A stretch of DNA of 64,000 bases from the NCBI RefSeq assembly GCF_019649055.1, contig NW_026570322.1, positions 1 through 64,000 of the forward strand. The letters run 5' to 3'. Shown here in pieces: positions 1 through 11,383 of this stretch. Source of the stretch: Paramacrobiotus metropolitanus. Its lineage: Eukaryota; Tardigrada; Eutardigrada; Parachela; Macrobiotidae. How positions within the stretch are numbered: the first letter of the stretch is position 1; each line of letters opens with the position of its first letter. The notes below the pieces were generated by a model. The model was given only the letters and a program-made list of their open reading frames with translations. It did no database searches and was not told the DNA's origin. Position numbers and translations under genes: made by a program.

Positions 1-329
1 AAACAATTTCGGTTTCACTACGGACATTTTACCGGTTAACCAACTTCAGTGACCTTAGCCAATTTCACCATTGCCGCTGTGATAGCGATTAACATAATCG
101 AACAGAATTGTCGGATCGGAGCCCTGGCATAGTTTATTAGATGCTTAGACCGTCCCGTGCCAACGTAAGAGCCGAAACTACTACAGTCAAGTTTGAAACT
201 GCCAAGCAAAGTCAAGACGATGTCGTGAGAACAGGCTCTCACAACATGGTCACAACATTAAATATCATTTCCTGTTTTAGCCTTGTCATAAAGCATTTTT
301 AAAAATAAATGTTTTGCCGTGTTTTGCAG

Positions 330-894
330 TCGACAATATCTAGCGGTCATCACCCGGTTACCGGTGATGTTCTCCTGCGCATGACGCACGAACGCTGCAC
401 TCTGACGCTGTACGTGCTAAAGCGCGCAATCTGAAAGCGGCCCAGGACACTGGCTACTCCGATCCCTTCTGCAAGATTCACGTGGTGCCTGGACGAGCGT
501 ACGTAGTTTTGAGCCAGAATCATGCTTAGTCATTTTCATATGCTAAGCGGATATTTGATTGAAATTATAGGGAGTACAAGTATCGCACGCGGCACATCCA
601 GCAGAATCTGAATCCGGAATGGAAGGACACCTTCACGTTCCAGAGCATCGATCCCAACGAGATCCACCACAAGAAAATCCAGATTGTCGTGTGGGATTGG
701 GATCGGCTGTCGGGCGATTTCCTCGGCGAGGTCATTGTGGATCTTTCCGGTATACGAAAGTGCTAATCCAGCTGAGAAAAAAGCAGGCATTTACAAATTG
801 GTTTTTACGTTTGTTAGATCCCATCCACCTGGATGGCACCCAGCGTTGGTATCAGCTCTGTGAGCGCCGTGCCATGGAAACCGAGGAACTGTAG
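330..894 (+). pseudogene. C2 array copy 1: Piccolo-like C2 domain gene, frameshifted
   Basis: Exons at 330-498, 571-749 and 818-894, with introns on GT-AG boundaries. The translation starts at a TSSGHHPVTGD-type segment and continues through YSDPFCKIHVVPGRA, EYKYRTRHIQQNLNPEWKD, DFLGEVIVDLS and LDGTQRWYQL. This is the strand order of a type-I C2 domain and resembles the C2A domain of the active-zone protein Piccolo. The membrane/linker exon, if present, lies left of the window. One A is missing in the codons before ARNLK (about 414-424), which throws the frame to a stop; the other copies have the extra A. The break sits in a short A run, so a consensus error is possible. The C-terminus (CERRAMETEEL) matches that of copy 3. 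The rest looks well conserved, so the loss is recent or artefactual. Confidence 0.7.
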
Positions 895-1559
895 CATCTG
901 CCATAGCACCACACCGGCGTTGAGTTGATTTACTGGTTAATACGAAAAGCGTTAGTCCAGTGCTTACTGTTATCGTACAGTGCATATGTTCCCAGTACTC
1001 ACGCCTTTTTCTGTCATTGGGAGTATGAAGTTACCTTTGTAATAAAAATATTCGCTTTCGACTTTCGTAACGATAGGGGAAGTTTTTGCCAAATGCGTAT
1101 ACAGCGGCAGATACAAAATAATACATACAAAAACTAATAGAATTCGCAGAACTTATTAAAGTACTTGAGTATTTATTTCTGAAATGTCCTTTAGTTGTAT
1201 TTTCCGGTAGCTCACTTTGACCGTACTAAGACCAGTGGGGGTTTTGGAATTGTTCACAAAGCTTCAAAATTTTAAAAAATTGTTATAAAATGTGGCTTTA
1301 GTCAGACCACCACATTTGACTGCAGAATTTTCCGTGTTGTACGGCCAAACAAAATTTGACCGGCGGCTGGCATGACTGTGGGCCAACGGGCAGTTTGTGA
1401 GCAATCTGATCGTGTCAGCCACTGCTGCAGTACTTACTTGTTCCTGCCAACCCATGCTCGAGAGAATAAACAATAATTAGGTCAAAAGGAGGTGGGTGGA
1501 AGCACATGGTCAGTAAATAGCCATGTTGGGGGGGGGGGGGCGTTTAAGCGGGGCAGTGG

Positions 1560-2045
1560 TAAAAGAAGATTGCGTTGCAGTGCCCGCACCGATATTGCAG
1601 TGAAAGCAGCCAGCTTACACCAGCCAGCGGATTATCGATCCACCTTCGCCAGCGTTCCTTCGCGAGGCGCCCACTATTGACCCATGCAGGCGCAGGCTGG
1701 CCGGAGCAGCCAGCATGTTTCCTGCTCACCAGCCTCACACATTCATTCAGTCTTGCATTTAATTCTATGACATGACTACGGGACAAACTCCTTCCCTGTA
1801 GTCATCACATGCGCAAAACTCAACCTGAGCCGCGGTTCTTCCTGACCTATTTAAATATGATACAGTATATGCTCTAAATACACGGTACACTGCAGCATTC
1901 AGCCTCATTATTGGAATCGTGACCATTGCTATTACCCGCAGCAAACTCCTGCTGATTGTTGGCGAGAAGACAAAGAGCTGGAACTAGCCTGGAAGTGCAG
2001 ATATCAATTGGTTAAGTCGGTTAAAAAAAGGTAAGAAAGCCCGAG
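1560..2045 (+). repeat. Duplicated 5' block of C2 copy 2 (promoter / non-coding first exon)
   Basis: This stretch recurs, diverged, before copies 3, 4, 5 and 6. Shared landmarks are a cattatcgatccacc core, ccttcgcgag, a ctggccggagcagcca segment, a tagtcatcacatgc box and a ttggaatcgtgacc-type stretch. It ends in aaaaggtaag, which reads as a splice donor. I see no conserved frame. It is best read as promoter plus a non-coding first exon copied along with each gene. Confidence 0.5.
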
Positions 2046-2773
2046 AGAGCATGGTTGAGTGTAGAGGTTTTACCTTGCACAGCGTGGTCACAGAAACAGG
2101 CGTTCTTAGCGCAAAAAGCGACCTAGAAATCCTATAAAATGTCGTAAAATACTTTTATAAAAATTATTATTGAGATTGTTTGGTCAAGCACATTTGGGAG
2201 CATAGTTTATCAATAACTTTAAAATTTTTTCTCAGCAATGTTTGTGTAATGCGGCTTCTGTAGGTCAAGTTTATCGTTATCGCCCAAAAACGACGGCCGT
2301 CAGTGGCGAAGAAGTTTTCAAAAGTATGTACTTCAAAAATTAGAGTATTCCTTATTCAAAGTATTCCTTAGAAACATTAATCGATTTTGCAAAATACTGG
2401 AAACACTACTCTTTCCAGTTGAAGCGTTAACGGTTTTCGCAAGAACACCGTTAACCATTTGTTAGCGTCGAGCTCTGCGCGAAACTATAGATCTTTATTA
2501 AATGAATTTAATTAAAAGCTCTAAGCGAAATTAATAGACATATACTGTACATAGTTTATAATATTCCGTCAAGCCCGAGTTTGAAAGGTTGTAGCGGCAA
2601 CCGATGAGTGTTTCAAGAGAATGCCAACAATGCCATGAGCTAGTGACTGCTATGGTTTTGTTTGTATGATTTAATTTAGTTGGTGAAAATTAAAGAGCGC
2701 GACGCTCACGTCGTGACAAGCGCTAAGAAAGGACTCAAGGGCATTGTCGATGTGGACGGTGCACAAGTTAACC

Positions 2774-3744
2774 ATGAATGAAACCGCCCTCCCAGGGACG
2801 CAGCGGGCTGGAGGAACGGCGGAGGAGGAGGACGATGAAACGTATGTGCCGCGAAACCACCTGGCACTGCCGTTGCTTAATGGTATCCTAACGCATAAGA
2901 AGGTACTGAAAGGGTGTGGCTAAAGCATTCAGGCTCGAACTGTTTATCAGCGCTTTGTGTAGCTGCTGTTGTGCACGTAAAAAGAATATTGGCTCATCAA
3001 TAGAAGCACAGCTGTGATATTGGTTACTGTTTACTAACTTACTAGAATCGGAAAACATCGAAGCACAGGCTCTTAGTTTACTAGAGTTTAGACCTTTTGA
3101 TCGTAAACCGGTTAGATGATATTATTTTCTCTTACGTGTTATCATAAAACTTTCTGGACGTTCAGTGCTTTGTCGTATCTGCAGTCAGACAGATCCAATG
3201 AGCTTTATCCGGTTACCGGTGATATCCTCCTGCGTATGACGTACCACCGCTGCATTCTGATACTGCAAATTCAAAAAGGGCGAAATCTGAAACCGCCAAA
3301 TAAACCCGGCTACCCCAATCCCTACTGCAGAGCTCATGTGGTGCCTGAACGAGCGTACGCAGCCCTAAACCAGACTTATGCTTCGTGAGTGTCATTAGCC
3401 AAACGGACATTTTTGCGTGCGCTGTAGGGAACTGAAGTGTCGCACGCGGTGCATCCAGCACGATCTTAATCCGAAATGGATGGAAACCTTCCCATTCTCG
3501 GGCATCGATCCCCGTGAGATTCACCACAAAAGAATCGCGATCTCGGTATGGCATCGAAATTGGCTGTGGCCGGATACTCTTCTAGGCGAGGTCATCGTCG
3601 ATCTCGCAGGTACGCGAGGCTGTTGATTCGTATAATGGAAAGCGGGCATACATAAAATAAACAAAGTAAGCATTAAGGTATGTTCTTATATAATTAGATC
3701 CGGTCAATCTGGATGGCGTACGACGCTGGTATCAGCTGGAGTAG
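2774..3744 (+). CDS. C2 array copy 2: single-C2 protein without membrane anchor
   Basis: Exons 2774-2902, 3185-3354 or 3185-3384, 3428-3609 and 3698-3744; all phases agree. The ATG at 2774 opens an acidic linker (EEEDDETYVPRNHLALPL) homologous to the linker behind the membrane segment in copies 3 and 4, but no membrane exon can be found. A soluble or differently anchored protein is therefore predicted, or the true start is upstream and lost. The C2 domain runs from LYPVTGDILLRMTY through NPYCRAHVVPERA and CRTRCIQHDLNPKW to LDGVRRWYQLE. Two in-phase donors flank the 10-codon segment YAALNQTYAS, so short and long C2 forms are possible. Ca2+ and lipid binding are family knowledge. In the first loop SNPYCR replaces SDPY, and other acidic loop positions are weak, so Ca2+ binding is uncertain. 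Confidence 0.65.
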
Positions 3745-4620
3745 CGGCGTGCCATGGAATCTGACAAACATTGCATTTTTAACGCTACCACGTAACCACA
3801 ACCGTGCTGTTGTAACCATCTGTACTGGTTGTGCAGTTTTCATAATGCTGCTCCTCATCTTTATTCCACACTGTTCCTTATACTGTAAGTGTTCCCGATT
3901 CTCAGGAACATTTTTAATTAATTGTGCTGTCCTAAATTTTGTACCTTTGCAACTTGGTTGCCTTAATCTAGATGTAATACGTGGCAGTGACACGATGCCT
4001 GGCGACTGCCACCGGGAAGGTCAGATTATTGACAAGCAGTAAAAGCTGGTAACTGCAGCAGGTCTGGATCGGCTTGAACTATAATTCTCGTGCACCAGCG
4101 CAATCAAAGCTCCGACGTATTTGTCTGGACGTTGTTAAAAAGCTTTCTGACAAATTTTTCGTGCACACATCTGCGTAATAACCACCCTCCCAATAAAAAC
4201 GCAGTTAAGGGTCTCCCAAAAACCATCCAGAAAGTTGATTACCCACTCTTTAAGAGCGGGTGCCCTCACATTTAACACTTTGGAGGAGTTGCTCATGCAA
4301 AAAACCGATGTACTCTTGAAATTTCATGGAAAAATTAACTTAAAAGGGATGTAGCAACGTGGCTATGTAGGCAATTTCTTATTCCAGAATTTCACCGATG
4401 ATGGAGGTGCTTTTAACTAGAAGGTGGTTCCAGCGGATCCGACAACGGTAATAGCAAGGCGAGCGTCTGCATAACCATACACTTCCGCGGAAACCTAACT
4501 GCAACATCTTTCTTAACATCTTCAAAGTTCCCTGGCTTTTCGCTGTTCCACCTACACAAGAATTTGTTCACATTTTTATATTTAGCCTGAACACAGTACA
4601 TGAGTCTTTATGCGTCTGTT
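3745..4620. other. Intergenic, no gene recognised
   Basis: This is the 3' flank shared with copy 5 (GTGCCATGGAA-type sequence directly after the stop) followed by unique sequence. Only short open frames are present, without family features. The following minus-strand gene ends at 4625. Confidence 0.5.
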
Positions 4621-4624
4621 GCAC

Positions 4625-7476
4625 TTACAGTTCATAGCACAGCGGGATAAATGGCCAAATACATGATCTTCCCTGTAAATCGTTTTCTGTGAGAGAATTC
4701 ATCCAGGTTAACAGATTCTTGACTTTGCTGTCTGGAAGTTCCGGACAAAACTGTTCAAGCGCTGACCGGAAGGAGGCTGCTGATGTGGACTTCGTTGCTT
4801 CCACGAAGCTGTATAGCCATTGCGGAATGACAACACGAAAGGGGTCGTGACAACAGGCGAGCCGTGAACGCGAGCCGAGGGTCATGTCGGTAATCTGCTG
4901 GAATTCAGTAATAAACGATATCGACGCCAAACATATCGAGGATTTGCTATAAAAAGAACAGTTCTTCATCAGTAGATGGTGACACACTGCGGCAAAATCA
5001 GGAGCCGGCCGATAAGTCCCTCGAAATGTAGTAAAACCATCATCGGTGTGTAACATCGGCCAGTGTTCAGGGAATTCCAAAAATTCGTTGAACAACAGCA
5101 GCGAATTGTCGGTAATGATCAGCCATTCCAGTCCCACATGCAAGAATTGCAGAAGCGGTACCAGTGCGCGCAGACAATTCTCCCAATCGCCAATGAGATA
5201 AATAGTTCTTGTGTTCTTCGTTAAAATGCTGCATAGCACTTGAGTAACAATATGGTGATCTCTGAAGAGACACGCCAGCGAATATAATTCCAGGTTTTCG
5301 AGATTATCGATAGACTGGCGTGGTACGATCAGGCACTGCTGAATTGTAGCAGAACTTAATAAATGATGAAAGTGCCTACACGTCCTGCAAGGAAACAATC
5401 CGCTGCTACTTATGCTAGTTCACAGGAAACCAAAGAAGCAGTAGAAACGAATAAATTTGCATTGCGGTGATACTTTAGCAGCCAGTCATATGCGTAATCA
5501 TAAATATGTACGCAAGTAATGCAGCACACAAACTTATTCCTTTGACTCCGTTGCACACTTTTCGTCGGGAGCACAAAAAAGAAGCGGTACCGATCTACCG
5601 GATAACACTCCCGCTAGTATATTAACGAGTGGGGTTATCGAGCTTTCGACTACTACGGGTTGCCGCTTGCGTGGGCTGTTCGGAATTGCGGCTCACAGAG
5701 CATAAAACTGGCAAGTTACTGTATCTGAATGCAGCTACATAGTTGGCCTAATAATTGTTTTCATATATAATATTTGCCTTAGATATACCTTTTTAAATTG
5801 CTCGTATTTGATCCACATGCAACAGATAATGCCACAAGCAGCGTGCCCGATAATAGTCGATAATTATATTCTCGTACCTGCGAAGCTGGTGTTGTTCGAA
5901 GACATCCAAATAGGAAAATACAACAAGATGCAAATCTACGTACAGGTCATTTAAGCGCAATTCACCGGGCTTGTCCATGTCTAGAAAGTAAACCGTAAGT
6001 AAACCGATATGTACTTCGCTATTTCTCGTATTCCGGTCACTTTGAGTGAATGGTTTCATATTCCGGTCACCGGTCTTTTGCGTCTCACCCGGTTTAGAGT
6101 ATTTTTACTGTATTTGTTTTGTTTTGTTAGTAAATTTATTGATGTTTACTCTTCAAATTTAATGAGAGAGTTTTTATGAAAACTAACAAGTTTTTATGAA
6201 AACTAACCATTTCTGTGAATTTTTTTTGTTAGGACATTTTGCTACCTGGTGACCGGAATATGAAACTGTATAGTTAAAGTGGCCGGAATATGAGAAAAAG
6301 CGAAGTATTCAGTGTTGAAGATTTACTCGTACGAGTATTTCTGCACATGCACTAAAATTTGCATATTCGCGCGCTCTCACACACCCTAAAATCGTTATTG
6401 CATCCAGTAGCCAAATAATTTGTACGCTATTTGTCGGTATTTGTCAAGTACCTATATAGAAGTACCATAAAACAGTTATTTTCTAAAATCCACTAAAATG
6501 CATTATATGCTATACATCTTATGGAAAATGCATAAATGGGTTTAATTATTTTAAACCGCAATTCGTGTTGTCAGCCGTCCAGTGGGTTTTTCTTGAATGG
6601 TAACATTAGGCAACTGCAATTATAAGCCAGCTGCAAGACAATGCCGAAGAAAAACAGATTTTGTCGGTATGTTGCCTTACCATCCACTGCCACAATAACG
6701 CTTAACATCTCGTCCAATATTCTGAGCGCCGTTTGGGTCACCGTAGGGACTGAGGCAGTAAACTGCGTAATGGCGAGGACCACGCGTTTGAAAATATCCT
6801 CATTCGTCGGGACTAGGCGCCGACCTAGCTCAATCAGCACGGCAATGCACTCGTGGACGACCCCGAGAAACATTATTTCCTTCCGAACGCTACCAGTAGT
6901 ACAAAGGAAATAACTGCGGAATTTTGGCATGTCCTGTATGCGACCCAGTACATCGGCAATATTGGGAATGGCATGAGTGAACATGGTCAGAGGAAGTAGA
7001 ACGTAGCGAAAGGACTGCTTGGTAACAGGCGACCCCAGCTGTCCGCGCCGACGGATACGCTTTCGAATGGCACCGACACCGTCGAACACGGAATAACTTT
7101 TGACGGTGTTATCGGGCATGGTAATGTCTACATTTACTAGCGAAAAGTCTTCGCACCAGAACCCATCAGTGATACGTGCTGGCTGCCATGACTCCGGATG
7201 ATCCTTGTCAACGCTGATCAGGAGGTCGACTCCTTCGGCAGCTTCAGTGGGCTTGATATTGGAGGATACGAACATTATTCGCAGCTTCTACATGGATACC
7301 AGCCGCCGTTGTTGCTGCATACAGCCGATTTGCACCCAAAATCGATCATTTTCCACTCCGCAGATGTATCCTCGGTATGTTGACGTATCATCATCCACAA
7401 CATCGACAAGGAATTGGCTATAAACTCCCGTTACCAGCGGTGTTGTGCATATCCGTGGGAACAAGAATTTCTCCAT
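4625..7476 (-). pseudogene. Tudor-like barrels plus F-box protein, interrupted by an in-frame stop
   Basis: Read on the minus strand. Exon 1 is about 7476-6571, the F-box exon is 5980-5878, and the last exon is 5384-4625. Exon 1 has two stretches that look like small Tudor/agenet barrels (TYRGYICGVENDRFWVQIG and ESWQPARITDGFW...LVNVDIT). The second exon holds an F-box helix set (LRLNDLYVDLHLVVFSYLD, EQHQLRR), which joins at a phase-2 intron to TCRHFHHLLSSATIQQCLIV, as F-box domains do. The last exon continues for about 230 residues without a recognisable repeat. A single TAG at 7288-7290 splits exon 1 while the frame continues open on both sides. The donor ending exon 1 could not be fixed. 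In the family, an F-box links substrates to SCF ubiquitin ligases; the substrate is unknown. A related gene lies at 55.1-58.1 kb. The gene lies antisense between C2 copies 2 and 3. Confidence 0.55.
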
Positions 7477-7624
7477 CCCGGATTACCGGATCTGTTGTTT
7501 TCTGTTCTTATGGATCACCTTCAAGTCCGATGGAAAATCGGCAATCGGCATATGAACAATGCACATCCCAATCGCTAATCTCGCACAGTAAATAGTAAAA
7601 TACCGGTATGTGTAAGCTTTAACG

Positions 7625-8160
7625 GCACTTAAGCGTGGCAGCGATGAAAGTGAATGCGTTGCAGCAGCCACACGGATATTACTGCAGTACTGCTGCACCA
7701 ATAGCCTGGCCGGCATCGATCCCGGACTTGTTATCGCTGGCTAAAGTTATCCCCATGCGCATATCGCCAGTATAGATTTTCCAGCGCATTATCGACCAAT
7801 CCTCGCCTGGTCGGTCTCCTTCGCGAGGTGGCTTTTATTGACCCACGCAGGCTCAAGCTGGCCGGAGTAGCCAATATGCTTACACTGCTCATGATCAGGC
7901 AGCCATTCAGTGCTGTGGTAGTGCTGCATTTACCTACGACTACGCGATAAATCCTTCAGAGTAGTCATCACATGGACAACGCTCAGCGTGAACGCGGTCC
8001 TTTCTGCCCTAGTACATTCTCTACATGCGCAGCAACATTCCATCTTTTATTTGACTCGTGACCTTTGCTCTTCCCGTAGCAAGATCCCGTAAATTGTGAA
8101 CGATAAGATAAAAGCCCGAAGTGTCAAGGCAATGGCCGTTGAAAATTGAGGTAAGCGAGG
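7625..8160 (+). repeat. Duplicated 5' block of C2 copy 3
   Basis: Same block as at 1560-2045 and most similar to the one at 21180-21670, sharing the ttgaggtaag donor and the downstream gcgcaacagcaggcgcc-like stretch. Probably the promoter and a non-coding first exon of copy 3. Confidence 0.5.
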
Positions 8161-8800
8161 CGCAGAGTGAGCCTGAGAGTGCATTTTTGTGTGTAGGCCC
8201 GTCTTTAGTTATTAAAGAGGCGCAACAGCAGGCGCCCCAAGGGCAAAAAATACCGCGTGGTGCTCCAGTTCCGATTTTTTTTAATTCTGGAAGATTTCTA
8301 ATTTTAAGACTTTTTTCCGGGAGGAGTGGCTCAGCTCTAAAGAGTGGCCTGGCCGTGTGAATGCAGCTGAAGATGCTACTCTGCCTTTTTGGGTCACGCA
8401 GGAGTGTCTCGCTAACTAACTTCTTGATCACTCAGTGTGCTTTCGTATAGCTTTCCTGCAGCAAGCCGACGCTGTTGTGTTTTAAGAACGCAATTGCCTT
8501 TTAAATTGTTGATCCTCGTTGTGAATGAGACCAGTGTCAGCATCTCAGAGTATCTGTCACGAACATTTGTTTATTAGATCGTTGTAATTCATTTCTAAAA
8601 CGTCGGCGCCGACAATAGCTACATATAACAGCGCCGATCATTAAATTTGAGATTAATGACTTTTAACGGTTTCTTAATGAAAGTTTCTTTTACTTCAGCG
8701 TGAAGATTGTCATTCTTCTTGTAGTTGTTTTTAAGGTGTCCAAAACTTGCCGTAGAAGCCGCAGCACCAGACCAAGCACGAGCAGGCTCCAGATAAGGCA

Positions 8801-10085
8801 ATGGCCAAGCCGAAGAAGAAGGGATGTAAGTTGAGGTCTTGACCTATTCTACCTAGCAGCTTCCACCAATTATTTCTTGGCATCAAGATCAGTTGTAACG
8901 ATTAAATTTGTTTATAGAAGTACTCGAACAGGTAGTAAAATTAATATATTGAAAAAATGAGCAATACACTCAGACTCTCAGTGGCCATGCAGTGCCAAAG
9001 TGACAACATAAAATAAAAAAAGGCATGCTGCGACAACTGAAAACAATTCAAAAAGAATCAGTTGTAGGTCATTTTGCAATCAATTTGCAGGTCATTGTAT
9101 TAAGTAAAATAAATGGTTGTGCTTCTGCAGTGCCTACGGAACTGGTGATAATTATCATCGCTTGCTGCCTGGTATTCCTGGCCATCGTCTACTACTGTGT
9201 CCGGCGTTGGTGCAAGCGCCGCGAGAAGGCCAGGGACGCCAAGAGGCGATTCAAAGGTGAGGCCCGTATGGAGAGTGTGGAGGCGTTGGACGGTGAATTT
9301 TATGTGCCACAGAACCATCTGCTACCGAGGTCGCGTAGTATCATGGCTCACAACAAGGTATTTAAGATTAAGCTTATTCAGCGCTTCGTAGGAGTTTCTA
9401 GCTGCGTAGGTAGGAGCAAGATATAAGGCCACCATTCAGCTACGATTAGGGTTACTAGAATCGGGAAAACACCGGAACACAGACTCTTAGTTTATCAGTC
9501 GTTTAGGTCTTTGCCGTGCTTGCAGTCGGCCACATCTAGCGGACTTCATCCGGTTACCGGAGATATCCTCCTGCGTATGACGTATGAACGCTGCGCCCTA
9601 ACTTTGCAAGTGCCGAAAGCTCGCAATCTGAAAGCCGGTTTCTGTGATCCCTACTGCAAGGTTCGGGTTGTGCCGCGACAATCGTACGTAGCCTTCAACC
9701 AAAATTATGCTTCCTCAGTTTTACTACTCGAACGGACACCTTTGTGTACACTTTAGGGAATACGCGCTCCGCACGCGGTTCATCCAGCACACTCTGAGCC
9801 CTGAATGGAAAGAAGCCTTCACTTTTATGGCCATCGAGCCCACTGAGATTCACGACAAGAAAGTCGTTATATCCGTATGGGACAGGAATCGGCTGTGGGC
9901 GGATACTTTCCTCGGCGAGGTCATCGCTGATCTCACAGGTATACGAAGCTGTTAATCCGAACGACAAATAAAGCAGGTGGTAATGAGTTTGCTTTAATCT
10001 TTCGTCAGATCCGACCCATTTGGATGGCATACGGCGCTGCTATCAGTTAGCAGAGCGGTGTGCCGTAGAGACCGGTGAAATGTAG
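8801..10085 (+). CDS. C2 array copy 3: membrane-anchored single-C2 protein (complete)
   Basis: Exons 8801-8825, 9131-9357, 9526-9683, 9757-9938 and 10009-10085 total 669 nt, giving 222 aa with every phase matching. The start exon encodes MAKPKKKG and ends at a strong gtaagt donor. The next exon gives a hydrophobic helix (ELVIIIIACCLVFLAIVYYC), a basic stop-transfer cluster (RRWCKRREK) and a linker ending FYVPQNHLL. The C2 domain follows: HPVTGDILLRMTYERC, CDPYCKVRVVPRQS, EYALRTRFIQHTLSPEW, DTFLGEVIADLT, and finally LDGIRRCYQL. The order N-terminal helix, basic cluster, linker, C2 is that of synaptotagmins, but there is one C2 and it resembles Piccolo C2A most. Expected topology puts the C2 in the cytosol at a membrane. 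This is the best candidate for a functional gene in the array; its role is unknown. Confidence 0.72.
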
Positions 10086-10875
10086 CATTCATCATATTTC
10101 ACACCGGTGCTGGAGTTGTTAGTGACTTGTTACACTGGTTTGTAAGGATAGTCGTATTCCTCCCCTGCTTTTCGTTATTATGTATTGTGCATGTTCCAAT
10201 GTTAACAAATTTTTTTAGTTACTTGTAGACTTGTAGTCTCCTAAATGTTTGTCTCTTCATAACTTGGTTTTACCGTAGTATTCGATTTTGCGACGGAATT
10301 TTGGAATGTGCCTGGTCTCCACATTTGCTTATGACGAAAATAAGCAATTTCCGACGTTTTGTGTCATTGAAACTATGTTCTGCTTGCGCATTACGGTTGA
10401 CATCTTTTTCTTTTGTTGCTTTACATACGGTAGCTTAATATGAAAAAACTTCACTAACATTAGTGCTGATTAGGCAGTTAACAAATGTGTTTAAACCTTG
10501 GAGAAGCTGTAATGACTGCGTGCAGGCAGAGGCTGGACGGCAGTGCACTTGGTTTCATGTCTAATTAACAGGGTAATTTGGCCAATTTTTGTGCATAAAA
10601 CAAGGGGAAAAAGTGTTTTGGGGGTGCACAAAGCAAATTGTAGTTGTTGTACTTGTACATGCACACGAATTTGACACCATGTACCGGCACACTTCCCTTA
10701 AATAATGCCGATCAACGGTTCCATAATGGATGTACGTCATATGTATTTGTGGACGGGTGAACATTATGTGGAGAACTGCCCCTGTGTTATACACTTGGTC
10801 TACTGGACAATTCGGTTCTCACGAGTCAGTCGCATTTACGTAAAAAAGGGGTGAATGTTATATAAGGGGGATCTA
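10086..10875. other. Intergenic, no gene recognised
   Basis: This is the 3' flank of copy 3. It shares the tgtagcattc/tgtagtattcgtcac start and the later ggaatgtgc-type stretch with the flank of copy 6, which supports a common duplication. No coding signal is seen. Confidence 0.5.
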
Positions 10876-11330
10876 CCATACCGTACTACTGCATGAAAAG
10901 CGTTGCCAGCATAAATCCCAGGCTGCTGGCACTGACTACTGTTACTCCTGTCAGTCCTAGTCAGTGAAACTACAGTCAGTCGTACCGCCAGCCTGTTTTG
11001 CCAGCGCATTATCGATCCATCGTCGCTCTTCCGCGAGGTATCTGGCACTGCCTGCTGCTGAACCTCCCAAGCTCAATTTAATCCGGGCAGCTAATAGATT
11101 GCCTGCTGACGCTGTCATTCGGTGTTGTGGTAGTGCTTAAATTCCACAATGACGATTGACTTCTTCCATTGAGTCATCACCCGAGCAACGCGGAGCCTGA
11201 TCGTGGTCCTTCCTGTCCCAACGCATTCCCTATAAACGCAGTAGCATATCTTCTCAGTATCGGACTCGTGATCTCTGTAACAGACGCAGCAAGCGACGAG
11301 GGATTGTGGACGAGAGAAAAAGGAACAGGA
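10876..11330 (+). repeat. Duplicated 5' block of C2 copy 4
   Basis: Same family as at 1560-2045. The landmarks ccagcgcattatcgatccatc, a tccgcgagg element and a ggactcgtgatctctg stretch are kept in order. It precedes the start exon of copy 4 at 11384. Confidence 0.5.
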
Positions 11331-11383
11331 ATTACCAAGGGCCGCACCGCAAGACGAAGGGAGAGCGCGCTCCCGACAATATA

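Noticed and set aside
1-329. Gene upstream of C2 copy 1
   Set aside because: Only a short minus-strand frame. The plus strand resembles the intron preceding the C2 exons of other copies.
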